This document shows, one piece after another, positions 49,942 to 59,122 of a stretch of 64,000 nt of DNA. The notes below the pieces were generated by a model, which saw only the letters and a program-made list of their open reading frames with translations, was not told where the DNA came from and made no database searches. Within the stretch, counting starts at the first letter, position 1. Each line of letters begins with the position of its first letter. The stretch is from Dyella_B acidisoli (GTDB lineage Bacteria; Pseudomonadota; Gammaproteobacteria; Xanthomonadales; Rhodanobacteraceae), in NCBI RefSeq assembly GCF_049532895.1, contig NZ_CP064031.1, positions 992,001-1,056,000 on the forward strand, written 5' to 3'. A program made the position numbers and the translations under genes.

Positions 49942-51231
49942 ATGAACTTGCCTTTTGACCGCGATCGGACGATGAGCCTGGGCCGCTTCCTGTGGCGGCG
50001 CTTTCTCGACGACAAGTGTTTCGAGACGGCGGGTGCGCTTTCATACACCACGCTCGTTTCGCTGGTGCCGCTCACGGTGGCGGTGCTGGCTATGTTCGCG
50101 GCATTTCCCATGTTCGAGGAAGCGCGCGACACGCTGATCAATTTCGTCTTCAGCAATTTCGTGCCGGCGGCGGGGGAGACGGTGCAGAAAGCGCTGCTCG
50201 ACTTCGCATCCAACGCGCGCAAGCTGACCGGCATCAGCATCCTGGTGATGCTGTTCAGTGCGGTGTCGATGATGATCAGCATCGAGGATCGTCTCAACCG
50301 CATCTGGAAAGTGCGCCAGCATCGTCCATGGGGGCCACGCCTGTTGTTGTATTGGGCGGCGCTGACGCTGGGTCCGATCCTGGTGGTCGGCGGCATCGCC
50401 GTCACCTCTTACGTGGCTGCCGTACCGATGCTGCGCAACGCCGGTGAGCAGTTCGGCGTTGGGCAAGAGCTGCTGAAAGCGTTGCCGTTCGTGGTGACGT
50501 TTCTCACGCTGTGGCTGATGTACACCACCGTGCCCAATCGGCGCGTCAATAAGAGGCATACAGCGATCGGTGCCGCGCTGGGTGCGGTCCTGTTCGAATT
50601 TGCGCGGTGGGGTTTTACGCACTACGTACAGAGCGCGCACAACTATCAGCAAATCTACGGTGCATTGGCGATCATTCCGTTGCTGCTGTTATGGATCTAC
50701 CTGTCATGGGTGATCGTGATCCTGTGTGCGTCGCTGGCCGCATCCATTTCTGCGTTCGAATACCAGAAACCGTGCGATGAATTGCCGGAAGGTTCGGAGT
50801 TCCTTGGGTTATTGGTAGTGCTGCGCCATTTCGTAGATGCGCAGCGCGCCGGACGTTGTGTGGATCCGCGTTCCATTCGTGAGGCGGAGCCTTATATGCG
50901 CAGCGAAGCGATCGCTATCTATTTCGATGATCTGGCGCGCAGTGGGCTCATCCATCGCAGCGAGACCGGTGGCTGGTCGTTAGTGCGCAGTCTGGATAGC
51001 ACCGATCTGCTGCAGGTCTACCGCCACAGCGGCTACCGGCTGCCGTTGAATCCAGCGGAGCAGATCGCTGCCTCCGGCATCGAGTTGCCGCCGGAGTTGT
51101 TGTCCGTGCTCACCCGCCTGGCGCATTCGCTCGATGCTACGCTGAGTACCCGTCTGGACAAGATTTATCCTGTCCGCACTTCGCCTGCGCCTTCGCGCCA
51201 GGTTTCACACACGCAGGAATCGGAAACATGA
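49942..51231 (+). CDS. YihY/BrkB family inner-membrane protein
   Basis: 429-residue membrane protein of the YihY/UPF0761 family (BrkB). Characteristic start RFLDDKCFETAGALSYTTLV and SLVPLTVAVLAMF, with about six membrane segments in residues 35-265. A long soluble C-terminus (about 275-429) contains a winged-helix-like part typical of the longer subfamily. Physiological substrate unknown. Divergent from wrbA; overlaps the TlpA gene by 4 bases. Confidence 0.9.
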   Translation: MNLPFDRDRTMSLGRFLWRRFLDDKCFETAGALSYTTLVSLVPLTVAVLAMFAAFPMFEEARDTLINFVFSNFVPAAGETVQKALLDFASNARKLTGISILVMLFSAVSMMISIEDRLNRIWKVRQHRPWGPRLLLYWAALTLGPILVVGGIAVTSYVAAVPMLRNAGEQFGVGQELLKALPFVVTFLTLWLMYTTVPNRRVNKRHTAIGAALGAVLFEFARWGFTHYVQSAHNYQQIYGALAIIPLLLLWIYLSWVIVILCASLAASISAFEYQKPCDELPEGSEFLGLLVVLRHFVDAQRAGRCVDPRSIREAEPYMRSEAIAIYFDDLARSGLIHRSETGGWSLVRSLDSTDLLQVYRHSGYRLPLNPAEQIAASGIELPPELLSVLTRLAHSLDATLSTRLDKIYPVRTSPAPSRQVSHTQESET

Positions 51232-51695
51232 AGTTGTTCGCATCGTCCTTGCTGCTGGCTGCATGCTTGCTGGCTGCGCCTGTCTACGCCGCCATGCCTA
51301 CGCAACCCTCACTCAAAGTGACGACACTGGATGGCAAGCCGTACGATCTGGCTGCGCAACGAGGGCATTGGGTGATCGTGAATTTCTGGGCAACATGGTG
51401 CGTGCCATGTATCAAGGAACTGCCGGGAATCTCTCAGTTCGTGAAGGCGCATCCCAATGTGAGTGCGATCGGCGTTGCGTATGAGGACACTGACCCTTCC
51501 GACATTCGCGCGTTCCTGGACAAGCATCCCGTGAGTTTCCCCGTAGCGCAGGTGACCATGGACAAGCCGCTTACGGATTTCGACGAGCCGCGCGGCCTGC
51601 CGACTACTTATCTGATCGGACCGGATGGTAAGGTGGCCAAGCACTTCATGGGGCCGATCACGCCAGCAGTGCTGGACGCGGCTATCGGCAAGTGA
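51228..51695 (+). CDS. TlpA-like periplasmic thioredoxin
   Basis: 155-residue exported TlpA/ResA-type thiol-disulfide protein. Signal peptide (MKLFASSLLLAACLLAAPVY, cleavage after VYA). Active site WATWCVPCIKELP (WCVPC about 57-61) with a cis-Pro in RGLPTTYLIGPDG. Its start overlaps the yihY stop (ATGA), so the two are translated together. It probably reduces or transfers disulfides in periplasmic substrates such as cytochrome c. Confidence 0.92.
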   Translation: MKLFASSLLLAACLLAAPVYAAMPTQPSLKVTTLDGKPYDLAAQRGHWVIVNFWATWCVPCIKELPGISQFVKAHPNVSAIGVAYEDTDPSDIRAFLDKHPVSFPVAQVTMDKPLTDFDEPRGLPTTYLIGPDGKVAKHFMGPITPAVLDAAIGK

Positions 51696-51699
51696 TCGT

Positions 51700-51966
51700 A
51701 TGAGTGGTGTCCGTTTCCTCGTCAGCGGCAAAGTGCAAGGCGTGTTTTTCCGCGCCAGTGCGCGCAATGAGGCTATGCGGCTTGGCTTGCATGGCCATGC
51801 GCGCAATCTGTCTGACGGGCGGGTGGAGGTGATTGCCAGCGGCAGCGCCGAGGCACTGCATCAGCTTGAGCAATGGTTATGGCAGGGGCCGCCTGCCGCA
51901 CGCGTGGATGAAGTGATTCGCAACCCGCACGAAGGTGAAGTGCAGGGTGGCTTTTTTGTTTTCTAG
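51700..51966 (+). CDS. Acylphosphatase
   Basis: 88-residue acylphosphatase. ATG 51700 is 5 bases after the TlpA gene. Catalytic Arg in SGKVQGVFFRASARNEA (about residue 19) and Asn in ARNLSDGRVEV (about 37) are both present, as is the central VEVIASGSAEAL strand. Hydrolyses acyl phosphates. Ends 1 base from the stop of the convergent OGT-like gene. Confidence 0.92.
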   Translation: MSGVRFLVSGKVQGVFFRASARNEAMRLGLHGHARNLSDGRVEVIASGSAEALHQLEQWLWQGPPAARVDEVIRNPHEGEVQGGFFVF

Positions 51967-51967
51967 G

Positions 51968-54070
51968 CTATAAATCCACGTCGCTCGGCGGCCGCCCGAT
52001 GCGATACCGCGCACTGATCGTGCGCACGGCGCGACGGAAGTCCGCCGCGAAGCCCTTTATGTCGAACAGAGGGCTCACATTGCGCTGCTGCTGCAGATGC
52101 TTTCGCAAAGTGGCCAGCGCTTCCGGATGGTTTCCCAGTTCGACGGCCATGCCGATGAACGACGTGTTGTCGCCCATGATCAGTTCGGGCAAGCCAAGGT
52201 GGTGCAGCAAACTGGTGACCGTGCGCGACCCGACGGTTTCGCCGGTGCGGGTGAGCACGGGACAGCCTGCCCATAATGCATCGGACGCAGTGGCGCGCGA
52301 GTTGATCGGCAAAGTGTCGAGATAAAGATCGATGTGCGCGTAGCGCGCCGCATACTCCGCATACGGCAGGCGTGGCATGAAGACGAGACGTTCTGGCGCG
52401 ACGTCGAGCGCGCGTGCTGCCTGCCTCAGACGTTCATCTGTATTGGCCGGTCCGGTAAGTAGCCACAGCACACTGTCGGGCACTTGCTGCAGGATCAGCA
52501 TGCAGCGCGCAAACATGGCGGGATTGATGGCCTGCATTTCCTGCAAGCAGGCGAATACGACGCCTTTCTCCGGCAATCCGCACTCGCTGCGTGATGGTGG
52601 CTTTGCCTGAACTCGGTTCGGATCGTTCGGCTGCTGGCAGCGCGAGAGACGGATCACTTTCTCGCTGACATGCTCGCGCAATTCATGCGGAAGCACGATC
52701 TTGTCGGTAAGCAGGTAATCCATCCACGGCGCGCCGGAACTGCCGGTGTAGCCGAGCCAGCCGACCTGGATGGGTGCGGGGCACAGGGACATCAGTTCTG
52801 CATTGCCACGACTGCGATAACCGTTGAGATCGAACAGCACTTCGATGCCTGCGCCATGGATCAACGTGGCAACCTGTGTGCGATTCAAGGTGGAAACGTC
52901 ATGCATGGTTGCCGCGGCGGAAAAGCGTCGCCGTATTGCGCTACCGTCATCGGGCGTAGTGGCGAACAGGTGTACGTCCAGATCGCTATCGGCAAGCGCC
53001 TCGATCAAAGCCACAAGATGGTGGCTGACGGCCGTTTCGTGAAATCCCTCGGCCAGCATGCCGACACGGATGGGCGTATCCGGCATGGGCATCGTGTGGC
53101 GCAAGTTGAGTTGCTGGCGGAAGCTGCTTGCCTGGTTTTCGATCAGCGAGGCATATGTTTTCGCGCATTGCAGTTGCAGCGCGGCGTCGGTGTCTTCGAA
53201 CAGAAAAGCGAACGGATGAATCCCGGCTTCGCCTTGCGATACGGCTCGGATCACGTGCTCGGTGAGCACATCGAGGTTCTTCCAGCGGCACAGCCGGCGG
53301 CGGGCGAATAGAAGTTGCCCCATCACCGGTACTGAATCGGGGGCGCGCGTCAATGCGTCGGCGAAGGCATCGTGCGCGCCGGCAAGATCGCCGGCTTCGT
53401 CCAGCATCAGCGCGGCCTGGAACAGGTGCTGCACATTGGTTGGCGCCAATTTGCCGGCTTGGAGCAGCGAAGCGGCAGCTTCCCGCGGACGATGTTGCAT
53501 ATGCAGCAGGTGGCCGAGCATCGCATGCGCGACGTCGGCATTCGGCGCTTGCTGCAGTACCTGGCGTACCAGTGTTTCGGCTTCCGATAGATGACCCAGT
53601 TCCATTTCCGCCGCCGCGAGATTGAGGCGAATGGCCGGATGCTGGGGCAGGCCTTTCAGTGCCTGTGCAAATGCGTCACGTCCTTGCACGTGCTGGCCAG
53701 CGGCCATGTACGCCGTGCCCAAGGCTTGCAACAGGGCTGGATGTCCAGGCGTTCTTGCCAGTGCCTTTTGTAGACGCTCGATGGCGGCGCCGGTTCGACC
53801 TTCGTCCATGGCCAGGCTGGCCAAATTGCATTGCAGCTCGATGTTGTCGGGTGCAAGTTCCGCGGCGCGGTTCAACGCTGTGTGTGCATCGCGGCGTCGC
53901 CCGAGGCGCAGCAGCGCTACTCCGTGCAGGCGAATCAAATCGGCCGAAACCGGGAATTGCCGCCGTGCCGTCGTCGCGAATTGAACGGCTTCTTCATTGG
54001 CATCGCGCTGCAGTAGCTCGCTGAGCTTTTGCAGAGTGGAAGCGATGTCGGTGGCTGGAACGTCGGTCAT
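51968..54070 (-). CDS. TPR and GT41 (O-GlcNAc transferase-like, SPINDLY) protein
   Basis: 700 residues from ATG 54070. An N-terminal TPR array (about 10-270) has repeats such as LNRAAELAPDNIELQCNLAS. The C-terminal half has GT41 segments: VGWLGYTGSSGAPWMDYLLT, LQQVPDSVLWLLTGPA, DLYLDTLPINSRATASDALW and VLTRTGETVGSRTVTSLLHH. Against human OGT, the UDP-binding Lys (842, YKIDP) aligns with Ala (QAINP) and the HTT motif reads RAT. The base-site His (558) aligns with Thr. Activity is therefore uncertain. Convergent with acyP. Confidence 0.85.
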   Translation of the reverse strand: MTDVPATDIASTLQKLSELLQRDANEEAVQFATTARRQFPVSADLIRLHGVALLRLGRRRDAHTALNRAAELAPDNIELQCNLASLAMDEGRTGAAIERLQKALARTPGHPALLQALGTAYMAAGQHVQGRDAFAQALKGLPQHPAIRLNLAAAEMELGHLSEAETLVRQVLQQAPNADVAHAMLGHLLHMQHRPREAAASLLQAGKLAPTNVQHLFQAALMLDEAGDLAGAHDAFADALTRAPDSVPVMGQLLFARRRLCRWKNLDVLTEHVIRAVSQGEAGIHPFAFLFEDTDAALQLQCAKTYASLIENQASSFRQQLNLRHTMPMPDTPIRVGMLAEGFHETAVSHHLVALIEALADSDLDVHLFATTPDDGSAIRRRFSAAATMHDVSTLNRTQVATLIHGAGIEVLFDLNGYRSRGNAELMSLCPAPIQVGWLGYTGSSGAPWMDYLLTDKIVLPHELREHVSEKVIRLSRCQQPNDPNRVQAKPPSRSECGLPEKGVVFACLQEMQAINPAMFARCMLILQQVPDSVLWLLTGPANTDERLRQAARALDVAPERLVFMPRLPYAEYAARYAHIDLYLDTLPINSRATASDALWAGCPVLTRTGETVGSRTVTSLLHHLGLPELIMGDNTSFIGMAVELGNHPEALATLRKHLQQQRNVSPLFDIKGFAADFRRAVRTISARYRIGRPPSDVDL

Positions 54071-54180
54071 CGTAAAGCGAGCCTGGTAAGCAACAACGAA
54101 CGCGCTGCAACGCTGCCATGCCGGCATCAGCCGGAATGACAAACTGGGTAGCGCGAAATCCCCCTGAACTGGACTTCGGG

Positions 54181-54217
54181 ATGCTCCGATGCATTCCGCA
54201 CAGAATGCATCGGAGCA
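54181..54217. repeat. Perfect palindrome after prfA
   Basis: tgctccgatgcattc, a 6-base loop, and gaatgcatcggagca form a 15-base perfect stem. It is located 3' of prfA and upstream of the OGT-like gene, both on the minus strand. No T run follows on either side, so it may be a repeat element rather than an intrinsic terminator. A degenerate family 4 unit (catgccggcatcagccggaa) lies about 60 bases to the left. Confidence 0.7.
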
Positions 54218-54246
54218 CCGCTAGATTACCGCGCCGCGGGCGCTAC

Positions 54247-55326
54247 TCAATGCCCCGCCAGCGACTTCAGCTCGTCCGCCTGATGCTCCCGCGTCAGCGC
54301 GCCGAACAGCTCCTCAAGATGACCTTGCATGACATCCGGCAGGTTGTGCAAATCCAGGCCGATGCGATGGTCAGTGATCAGGTTGTCTTTGTAGCGATAG
54401 GTACGAATGCGCTGGCTGCGGTCACCTGTGCCGACTTGCAGGCGCCGGGACTGTGCCTGTTCGGCGGTCTGCTTGGACTGCGCTTCATCCAGCAGACGTG
54501 CCTTGAGCAAGCTCATTGCGCGTGCGCGGTTCTTGTGCTGGCTGCGTTCGTCCTGGCATTCCACCACGATGCCGCTGGGTAAATGCGTGATGCGAATCGC
54601 CGAATCGGTCTTGTTTACGTGCTGGCCACCGGCGCCAGAGGCGCGGAACGTGTCGACTTTCAGGTCGGCGGGAGAGATCTCGATCTCGTCGATTTCATCC
54701 AGTTCCGGCAAGACGGCCACAGTGGCGGTGGAGGTGTGCACGCGGCCCTGCGATTCGGTTGCCGGCACGCGCTTGACGCAGTGCACGCCCGATTCGAATT
54801 TCAGCTTCGAGTACGCACCTTTGCCTTCGATGCGCGCGATGATTTCCTTGTAGCCGCCGTGCTCGCCTGGGTTTTCGCTGAGCACTTCCACCTGCCAGCG
54901 CTGGCGCTCTGCGTAGCGTGTGTACATGCGGAACAGGTCGCCGGCAAAGATGGCGGCTTCGTCCCCCCCCGAGCCGGCGCGCACTTCGAGGAACAGGTTG
55001 GCTTCGTCGCGCGGATCCTTGGGGATCAGCAGCAGTTGCAAATCGTTGTCGAGTTCGGCCGTGCGCGTTTCCAGGCGGGCGATGTCTTCAGCTGCCATGT
55101 CGCGCAGTTCGGGGTCGTCCAACATGACGCGCGCATCGGCGAGTTCGCGCTCGGCACTCGACAATTCGCGCATGGCGTCGGCCACGGGTTGCAATTGCGC
55201 GTATTCGCGCGACAGTTCGCGAAAACGCGTGTTGTCGGCTAGCACGTCGGCTTGGCCCAGTAGCAGGGCAACTTCTTCGTGGCGTTCGACGGTGGCTTCG
55301 AGCTTGCGGCGGATGGATGGAGTCAT
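54247..55326 (-). CDS. prfA: Peptide chain release factor 1 PrfA
   Basis: 359-residue class I release factor for UAA and UAG. The GGQ peptidyl-hydrolysis motif is at 233-235 (SGAGGQHVNKTDSAI) and the stop-codon-reading PAT at 188-190 (RVPATESQGR), the RF1 type, not the SPF of RF2. Downstream of hemA as in E. coli and most gammaproteobacteria. prmC does not follow. Confidence 0.97.
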   Translation of the reverse strand: MTPSIRRKLEATVERHEEVALLLGQADVLADNTRFRELSREYAQLQPVADAMRELSSAERELADARVMLDDPELRDMAAEDIARLETRTAELDNDLQLLLIPKDPRDEANLFLEVRAGSGGDEAAIFAGDLFRMYTRYAERQRWQVEVLSENPGEHGGYKEIIARIEGKGAYSKLKFESGVHCVKRVPATESQGRVHTSTATVAVLPELDEIDEIEISPADLKVDTFRASGAGGQHVNKTDSAIRITHLPSGIVVECQDERSQHKNRARAMSLLKARLLDEAQSKQTAEQAQSRRLQVGTGDRSQRIRTYRYKDNLITDHRIGLDLHNLPDVMQGHLEELFGALTREHQADELKSLAGH

Positions 55327-55400
55327 GAAGAGGATGAGCGATTGAAAAAGGAGGAGTGAAACGGCGGAAACCTGCGTAACGCGGCAGCCAGCCGCCCTCG

Positions 55401-56684
55401 CTATTCGTCGTCGCTCGTGCCTACTTTTTCATCCTCATCCAGGCCGTATAGACGGCCGGCCGCGTGCAGCAAATCGTGGTCGCCGCTGAGTGTGGCTTCG
55501 CGTAGCCGCGCACTTGGGTTATGCAGCAGTTTGTTGGTCAGCGTGTTGGCCAGAAATGCCAAGGCTTCGTCGGGTGACTTGCCGCGGGCAAGCATGGCGC
55601 GCGCCTTTTCCAACACCTGGTCGCGATAGGTTTCGGCGTGCAAGCGCAGGTCCAACGCGGGGTTGCGGATCGTCAGCGCACGGCGCCAGGCCATGTAGCG
55701 TTCGACTTGCAGATCGATGATCGCATCGGCTTCACGCGCGGCGGTCTCGCGCGAGCGGCGGTTGTCGTCAATGACCTGACGTAGATCGTCGATACCGTAA
55801 AGGTAGACGTCTTGCAGTTCGCTGACCGCCGGATCGATATCGCGCGGCACGGCGATGTCGACCATGAATATGGGTTTGCGACGGCGCGCAGCGATGGCTC
55901 TTTCCACCACTGGGCGTGTCAGTACCGGCTCGCGTGCAGCGGTGGAGGCGATGACGATGTCAGCTTCGGCCAGGTGCTGCGGCAGATCATGCAGTGAAAT
56001 GGCATAGCCGCCATAGCGGCCGGCCAGTTCCTGTGCGTTTTCCAGCGTGCGGTTGGCCACGATCAACCGGCGCACCTGCTTTTCGGCCAGATGGCGCACG
56101 GCCAACTCGATGGTGTCACCTGCGCCGATCAGCAGCACGCAAGCCTGGCGCAGGTCGGTAAAGACGCGTTCGGCCAGTCGTACGGCAGTGAATGCCACCG
56201 ACACGGTGTGCGCGCCGATGCGCGTATCGGTGCGCACGCGCTTGGCAACCGAGAAGGTGTGTTGCAGCAAGCGATCCATGGGGGTCTTCAGCGCGTTGGC
56301 ATCGCGCGCCTGTTGGTACGCGTCTTTCACCTGGCCAAGAATTTGCGGCTCGCCCAGCACCATCGAATCGAGACCGGTGGCGACGCGAAACATATGCCTC
56401 ACGGCCGCTTCGTCATCATGGCGATACAGGAACTCATCAAGCTTGCCGGGAGTCAGATGGTGATGCCGACGGAGCCATTCTTGCGGAACGTTTTCCGCGC
56501 CGGCCGTTACGCTGACGTAAAGTTCGGTACGGTTGCAGGTGGAAAGGATCAGCGCCTCGTCAACGCCGGGTTCGTGCGCAAGTTCACGCAGTGCGGCGCC
56601 GGCCGCATCTTCGTCGAACGCTACCTGTTCGCGCAGGCTGACCGGCGCGGTGAGGTGGTTGAGCCCGAGGGCGATCAGCTTCAT
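55401..56684 (-). CDS. hemA: Glutamyl-tRNA reductase HemA
   Basis: 427-residue enzyme of C5-pathway tetrapyrrole synthesis that reduces Glu-tRNA to glutamate-1-semialdehyde. Catalytic Cys50 is in LSTCNRTELYV, with substrate site GLDSMVLGEPQILGQVKDAY. The NADPH-binding VLLIGAGDTIELAVRHL and C-terminal dimerisation helix follow. It is divergent from the lipoprotein-lolB run and upstream of prfA. Confidence 0.97.
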   Translation of the reverse strand: MKLIALGLNHLTAPVSLREQVAFDEDAAGAALRELAHEPGVDEALILSTCNRTELYVSVTAGAENVPQEWLRRHHHLTPGKLDEFLYRHDDEAAVRHMFRVATGLDSMVLGEPQILGQVKDAYQQARDANALKTPMDRLLQHTFSVAKRVRTDTRIGAHTVSVAFTAVRLAERVFTDLRQACVLLIGAGDTIELAVRHLAEKQVRRLIVANRTLENAQELAGRYGGYAISLHDLPQHLAEADIVIASTAAREPVLTRPVVERAIAARRRKPIFMVDIAVPRDIDPAVSELQDVYLYGIDDLRQVIDDNRRSRETAAREADAIIDLQVERYMAWRRALTIRNPALDLRLHAETYRDQVLEKARAMLARGKSPDEALAFLANTLTNKLLHNPSARLREATLSGDHDLLHAAGRLYGLDEDEKVGTSDDE

Positions 56685-56777
56685 GACGTGATGCGAGTGA
56701 GGGCGGCGAGCGTTGGCCGGCGTAGACTAGACATGTCCGGTTCCGGTTGGAGCCGAAGGATTCGTTGGAGGAATAGT

Positions 56778-58517
56778 GTGCTGAGCGGGACGGTCGAGTT
56801 CAAGCAAGTGCGGCGATGGGTAGCTGGTGGATGGGTCGTGCTTGTCCTGACCGGATGTGCGGCGGTATCTCATCGGACAAGCACGCCATCATCCGCATCG
56901 AAGCAGCCGTTGGCACAGGTTGTTGTGCCAACGCCAGACCTGGACCATGACTTGATGGCCCAGTTGCTGGCAGGTGAATTGGCGTTGTCCAGCGCTGATC
57001 TCAAGGCCGCGTCGCAGTCTTATGACAAGGCGATGATGATCTCCAACGATCCGGAAGTGGCAGGCAAAGCCACGGCGTTGGCGGTCGCCATTCACGACCA
57101 GGACGCCGCACGGCGCGCCATCGACCGCTGGCAGGCGCTCGGTGCAACTCCGGCACAGCTGGCCCAGGCGCGCGCCCAGTTGGCGGTGGAGCAAGGGCAG
57201 ACGGACGAAGCCCGTCGCCAGCTGTCGATCTTGATCGGCAGTGGTGATAAGGATGCCTGGCGCATGTTCGGCCGTGTGCTGATAGGCAGCCGCGACCCGG
57301 CACTTGCGGGCAATCTGCTCGAGTCCCTGGCCACACCCGATCACTTGCCGCCTGATCCCAAGGCTTGGTTGGCGATGAGCGAACTCGGTGAGCAGTTGAA
57401 CCGTCATGGGTATGCCCAGCAGACCGCCGACGGCGCCATGAAGCGCTTTGGCACCGCCGAAACCTACGCCTGGGCCGCACAGTTGAAGCTCAACAATGGC
57501 GATCGTTCCGGCGGCCTCAATCTGCTGCGCGAGGCACAAGGGAAGGATCCGAACAACATTGGTCTCCGGCTGACTTATGCGTCTTTGCTGGGACAAAGCG
57601 GTCAGTACGCGCAAGCGGCGCATCTGCTGGAAAAGGGCCCCCAGAACGCGCAAACCTATGCATTGCGCGCCGCACTGGCCGCCAATGCCAAGGACAACAA
57701 GACGCTGGAGCAGGTCTACCGGCAGCTTTCGCAGGCGTCCGACGACGTACGCAGTTCCAGTGCTTATCTGCTCGGCCAGTTGGCCGAGGTGCTGGGCCGC
57801 AAGGACGATGCGCTGAAGTGGTACGACCAGGTGCCGGACGAGGACGACCATGCTTTCGATGCTGATCTGCGCAGCGCGATCCTGCTGCAGGATCTGGGGC
57901 GGAGCGCGGAAGCGCACCAGCAATTGGCCGAAATGCAGACCGATTATCTCGATCAGCCGGCGCAGTTGCGCCGTGCCTATGAAGTAGACGCTGATCTGTA
58001 CCTGCGCGAGAAGCGTTATCCCGACGCAATCGACTCTTTCAGTCACGCATTGCAGGTCGCGCCGGACGATCCGGATCTCTTGTACGGGCGTGGACTGGCC
58101 TATGCGGAAATCGGGAAAATCGACCCGGCCGTGGCTGATTTTCGTCGCCTGCTGCAGGTCAAGCCGGGTGATGTCGATGCCAGCAATGCGTTGGGTTTCA
58201 CGCTGGCCGATTCCGGGCGCGATCTGTCGGAAGCCGAGCAGTTGATTGCGGCGGCGCGCGCTGCAAAACCGAATGATCCTTCGATTGCCGATTCCTGGGG
58301 CTGGCTGCAATACCGGCTCGGTCACCTGGATCAGGCCGCCGAGGTGCTGCGCAACGCGTGGCAGACCGGCAAGGATGCCGACGTTGGTGTCCATCTTGGC
58401 GAAGTGCTGTGGAAGCAAGGGCATCGTGAACAGGCGCAGCAAGTGTTCGACGAAGTGCGCCGTGTGGATCCGCGTAACGCCACCTTGCAACAAACCTTGA
58501 AGCGTCTGCAGCCATGA
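56778..58517 (+). CDS. TPR repeat lipoprotein
   Basis: 579 residues. The GTG at 56778 is the most likely start because ggaggaat precedes it at good spacing; ATG 56733 is an alternative. It opens a lipoprotein signal with lipobox LTGC (Cys27). The rest is TPR-like helical repeats, for example YLREKRYPDAIDSFSHALQV and GLAYAEIGKIDPAVADFRRL near the end. It would face the periplasm. The gene overlaps lolB by 4 bases (ATGA), a link that suggests a role in outer-membrane assembly. Confidence 0.88.
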   Translation: MLSGTVEFKQVRRWVAGGWVVLVLTGCAAVSHRTSTPSSASKQPLAQVVVPTPDLDHDLMAQLLAGELALSSADLKAASQSYDKAMMISNDPEVAGKATALAVAIHDQDAARRAIDRWQALGATPAQLAQARAQLAVEQGQTDEARRQLSILIGSGDKDAWRMFGRVLIGSRDPALAGNLLESLATPDHLPPDPKAWLAMSELGEQLNRHGYAQQTADGAMKRFGTAETYAWAAQLKLNNGDRSGGLNLLREAQGKDPNNIGLRLTYASLLGQSGQYAQAAHLLEKGPQNAQTYALRAALAANAKDNKTLEQVYRQLSQASDDVRSSSAYLLGQLAEVLGRKDDALKWYDQVPDEDDHAFDADLRSAILLQDLGRSAEAHQQLAEMQTDYLDQPAQLRRAYEVDADLYLREKRYPDAIDSFSHALQVAPDDPDLLYGRGLAYAEIGKIDPAVADFRRLLQVKPGDVDASNALGFTLADSGRDLSEAEQLIAAARAAKPNDPSIADSWGWLQYRLGHLDQAAEVLRNAWQTGKDADVGVHLGEVLWKQGHREQAQQVFDEVRRVDPRNATLQQTLKRLQP

Positions 58518-59122
58518 AAAAAAATCTTCGCGTTTTCGCAGCGCTCGCACCGCTGCTGCTGGCCGCGTGTGCGCCAACGCAACTGGTGCGTAACAAAGGC
58601 GATGCCGCCGCGTTGGCACAGCAGGAAGCACGCGAGCAGCAACTGGCGCATGCCGATCACTGGATCTTGCAAGGGAAGTTGGGTGTCTCCAATGGCAAGG
58701 ATGCCGGTAGCGGCGGATTCACCTGGACTCAGGATGGCGATCGCTACGAATTCATTTTTCGTACGCCCATTTCCGGCAAAAGTTATCGCCTGACGGGTGG
58801 TCCGGATGGTGCTGAACTTGACGGCATCGACAACGGTCCGCAGCGCGGGCCGGATGCCGAAGCATTGATGCGCCGCGCGCTGAATTGGGAGGTCCCGCTC
58901 GATGAACTGCGTGCATGGGTGCTCGGTTTGCGAGCGCGGGGTGCGCAGGCTGATCTCAGTTTTGGTGATGATCGTCTGCCCACGGTGCTGCAGCAGGATG
59001 GATGGACGGTGACTTATCCGCTTTGGGACACCACGCACCAACCGCCTTTGCCGACAAAAGTATTCGCCGAGAAGCCGCCCTACAAAGTACGGCTGGCAAT
59101 CGAATCATGGAGCATGCAGTGA
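58514..59122 (+). CDS. lolB: Outer-membrane lipoprotein insertase LolB
   Basis: 202-residue lipoprotein that receives lipoproteins from LolA and inserts them in the outer membrane. Lipobox LAAC (Cys19). It has WILQGKLGVSNGKDAGSGGF then FTWTQDGDRYEFIFRTPISG and a C-terminal VRLAIESWSM. Overlaps the TPR lipoprotein by 4 bases. In relatives ispE follows lolB; here a GNAT gene does. Confidence 0.93.
   Translation: MKKNLRVFAALAPLLLAACAPTQLVRNKGDAAALAQQEAREQQLAHADHWILQGKLGVSNGKDAGSGGFTWTQDGDRYEFIFRTPISGKSYRLTGGPDGAELDGIDNGPQRGPDAEALMRRALNWEVPLDELRAWVLGLRARGAQADLSFGDDRLPTVLQQDGWTVTYPLWDTTHQPPLPTKVFAEKPPYKVRLAIESWSMQ

Noticed and set aside
56889..58631. A 580-codon open frame on the minus strand
   Set aside because: It is antisense to the TPR lipoprotein and lolB, which have clear lipoboxes, an RBS and family motifs. 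Its composition is His/Arg/Leu-rich shadow sequence common in GC-rich DNA.
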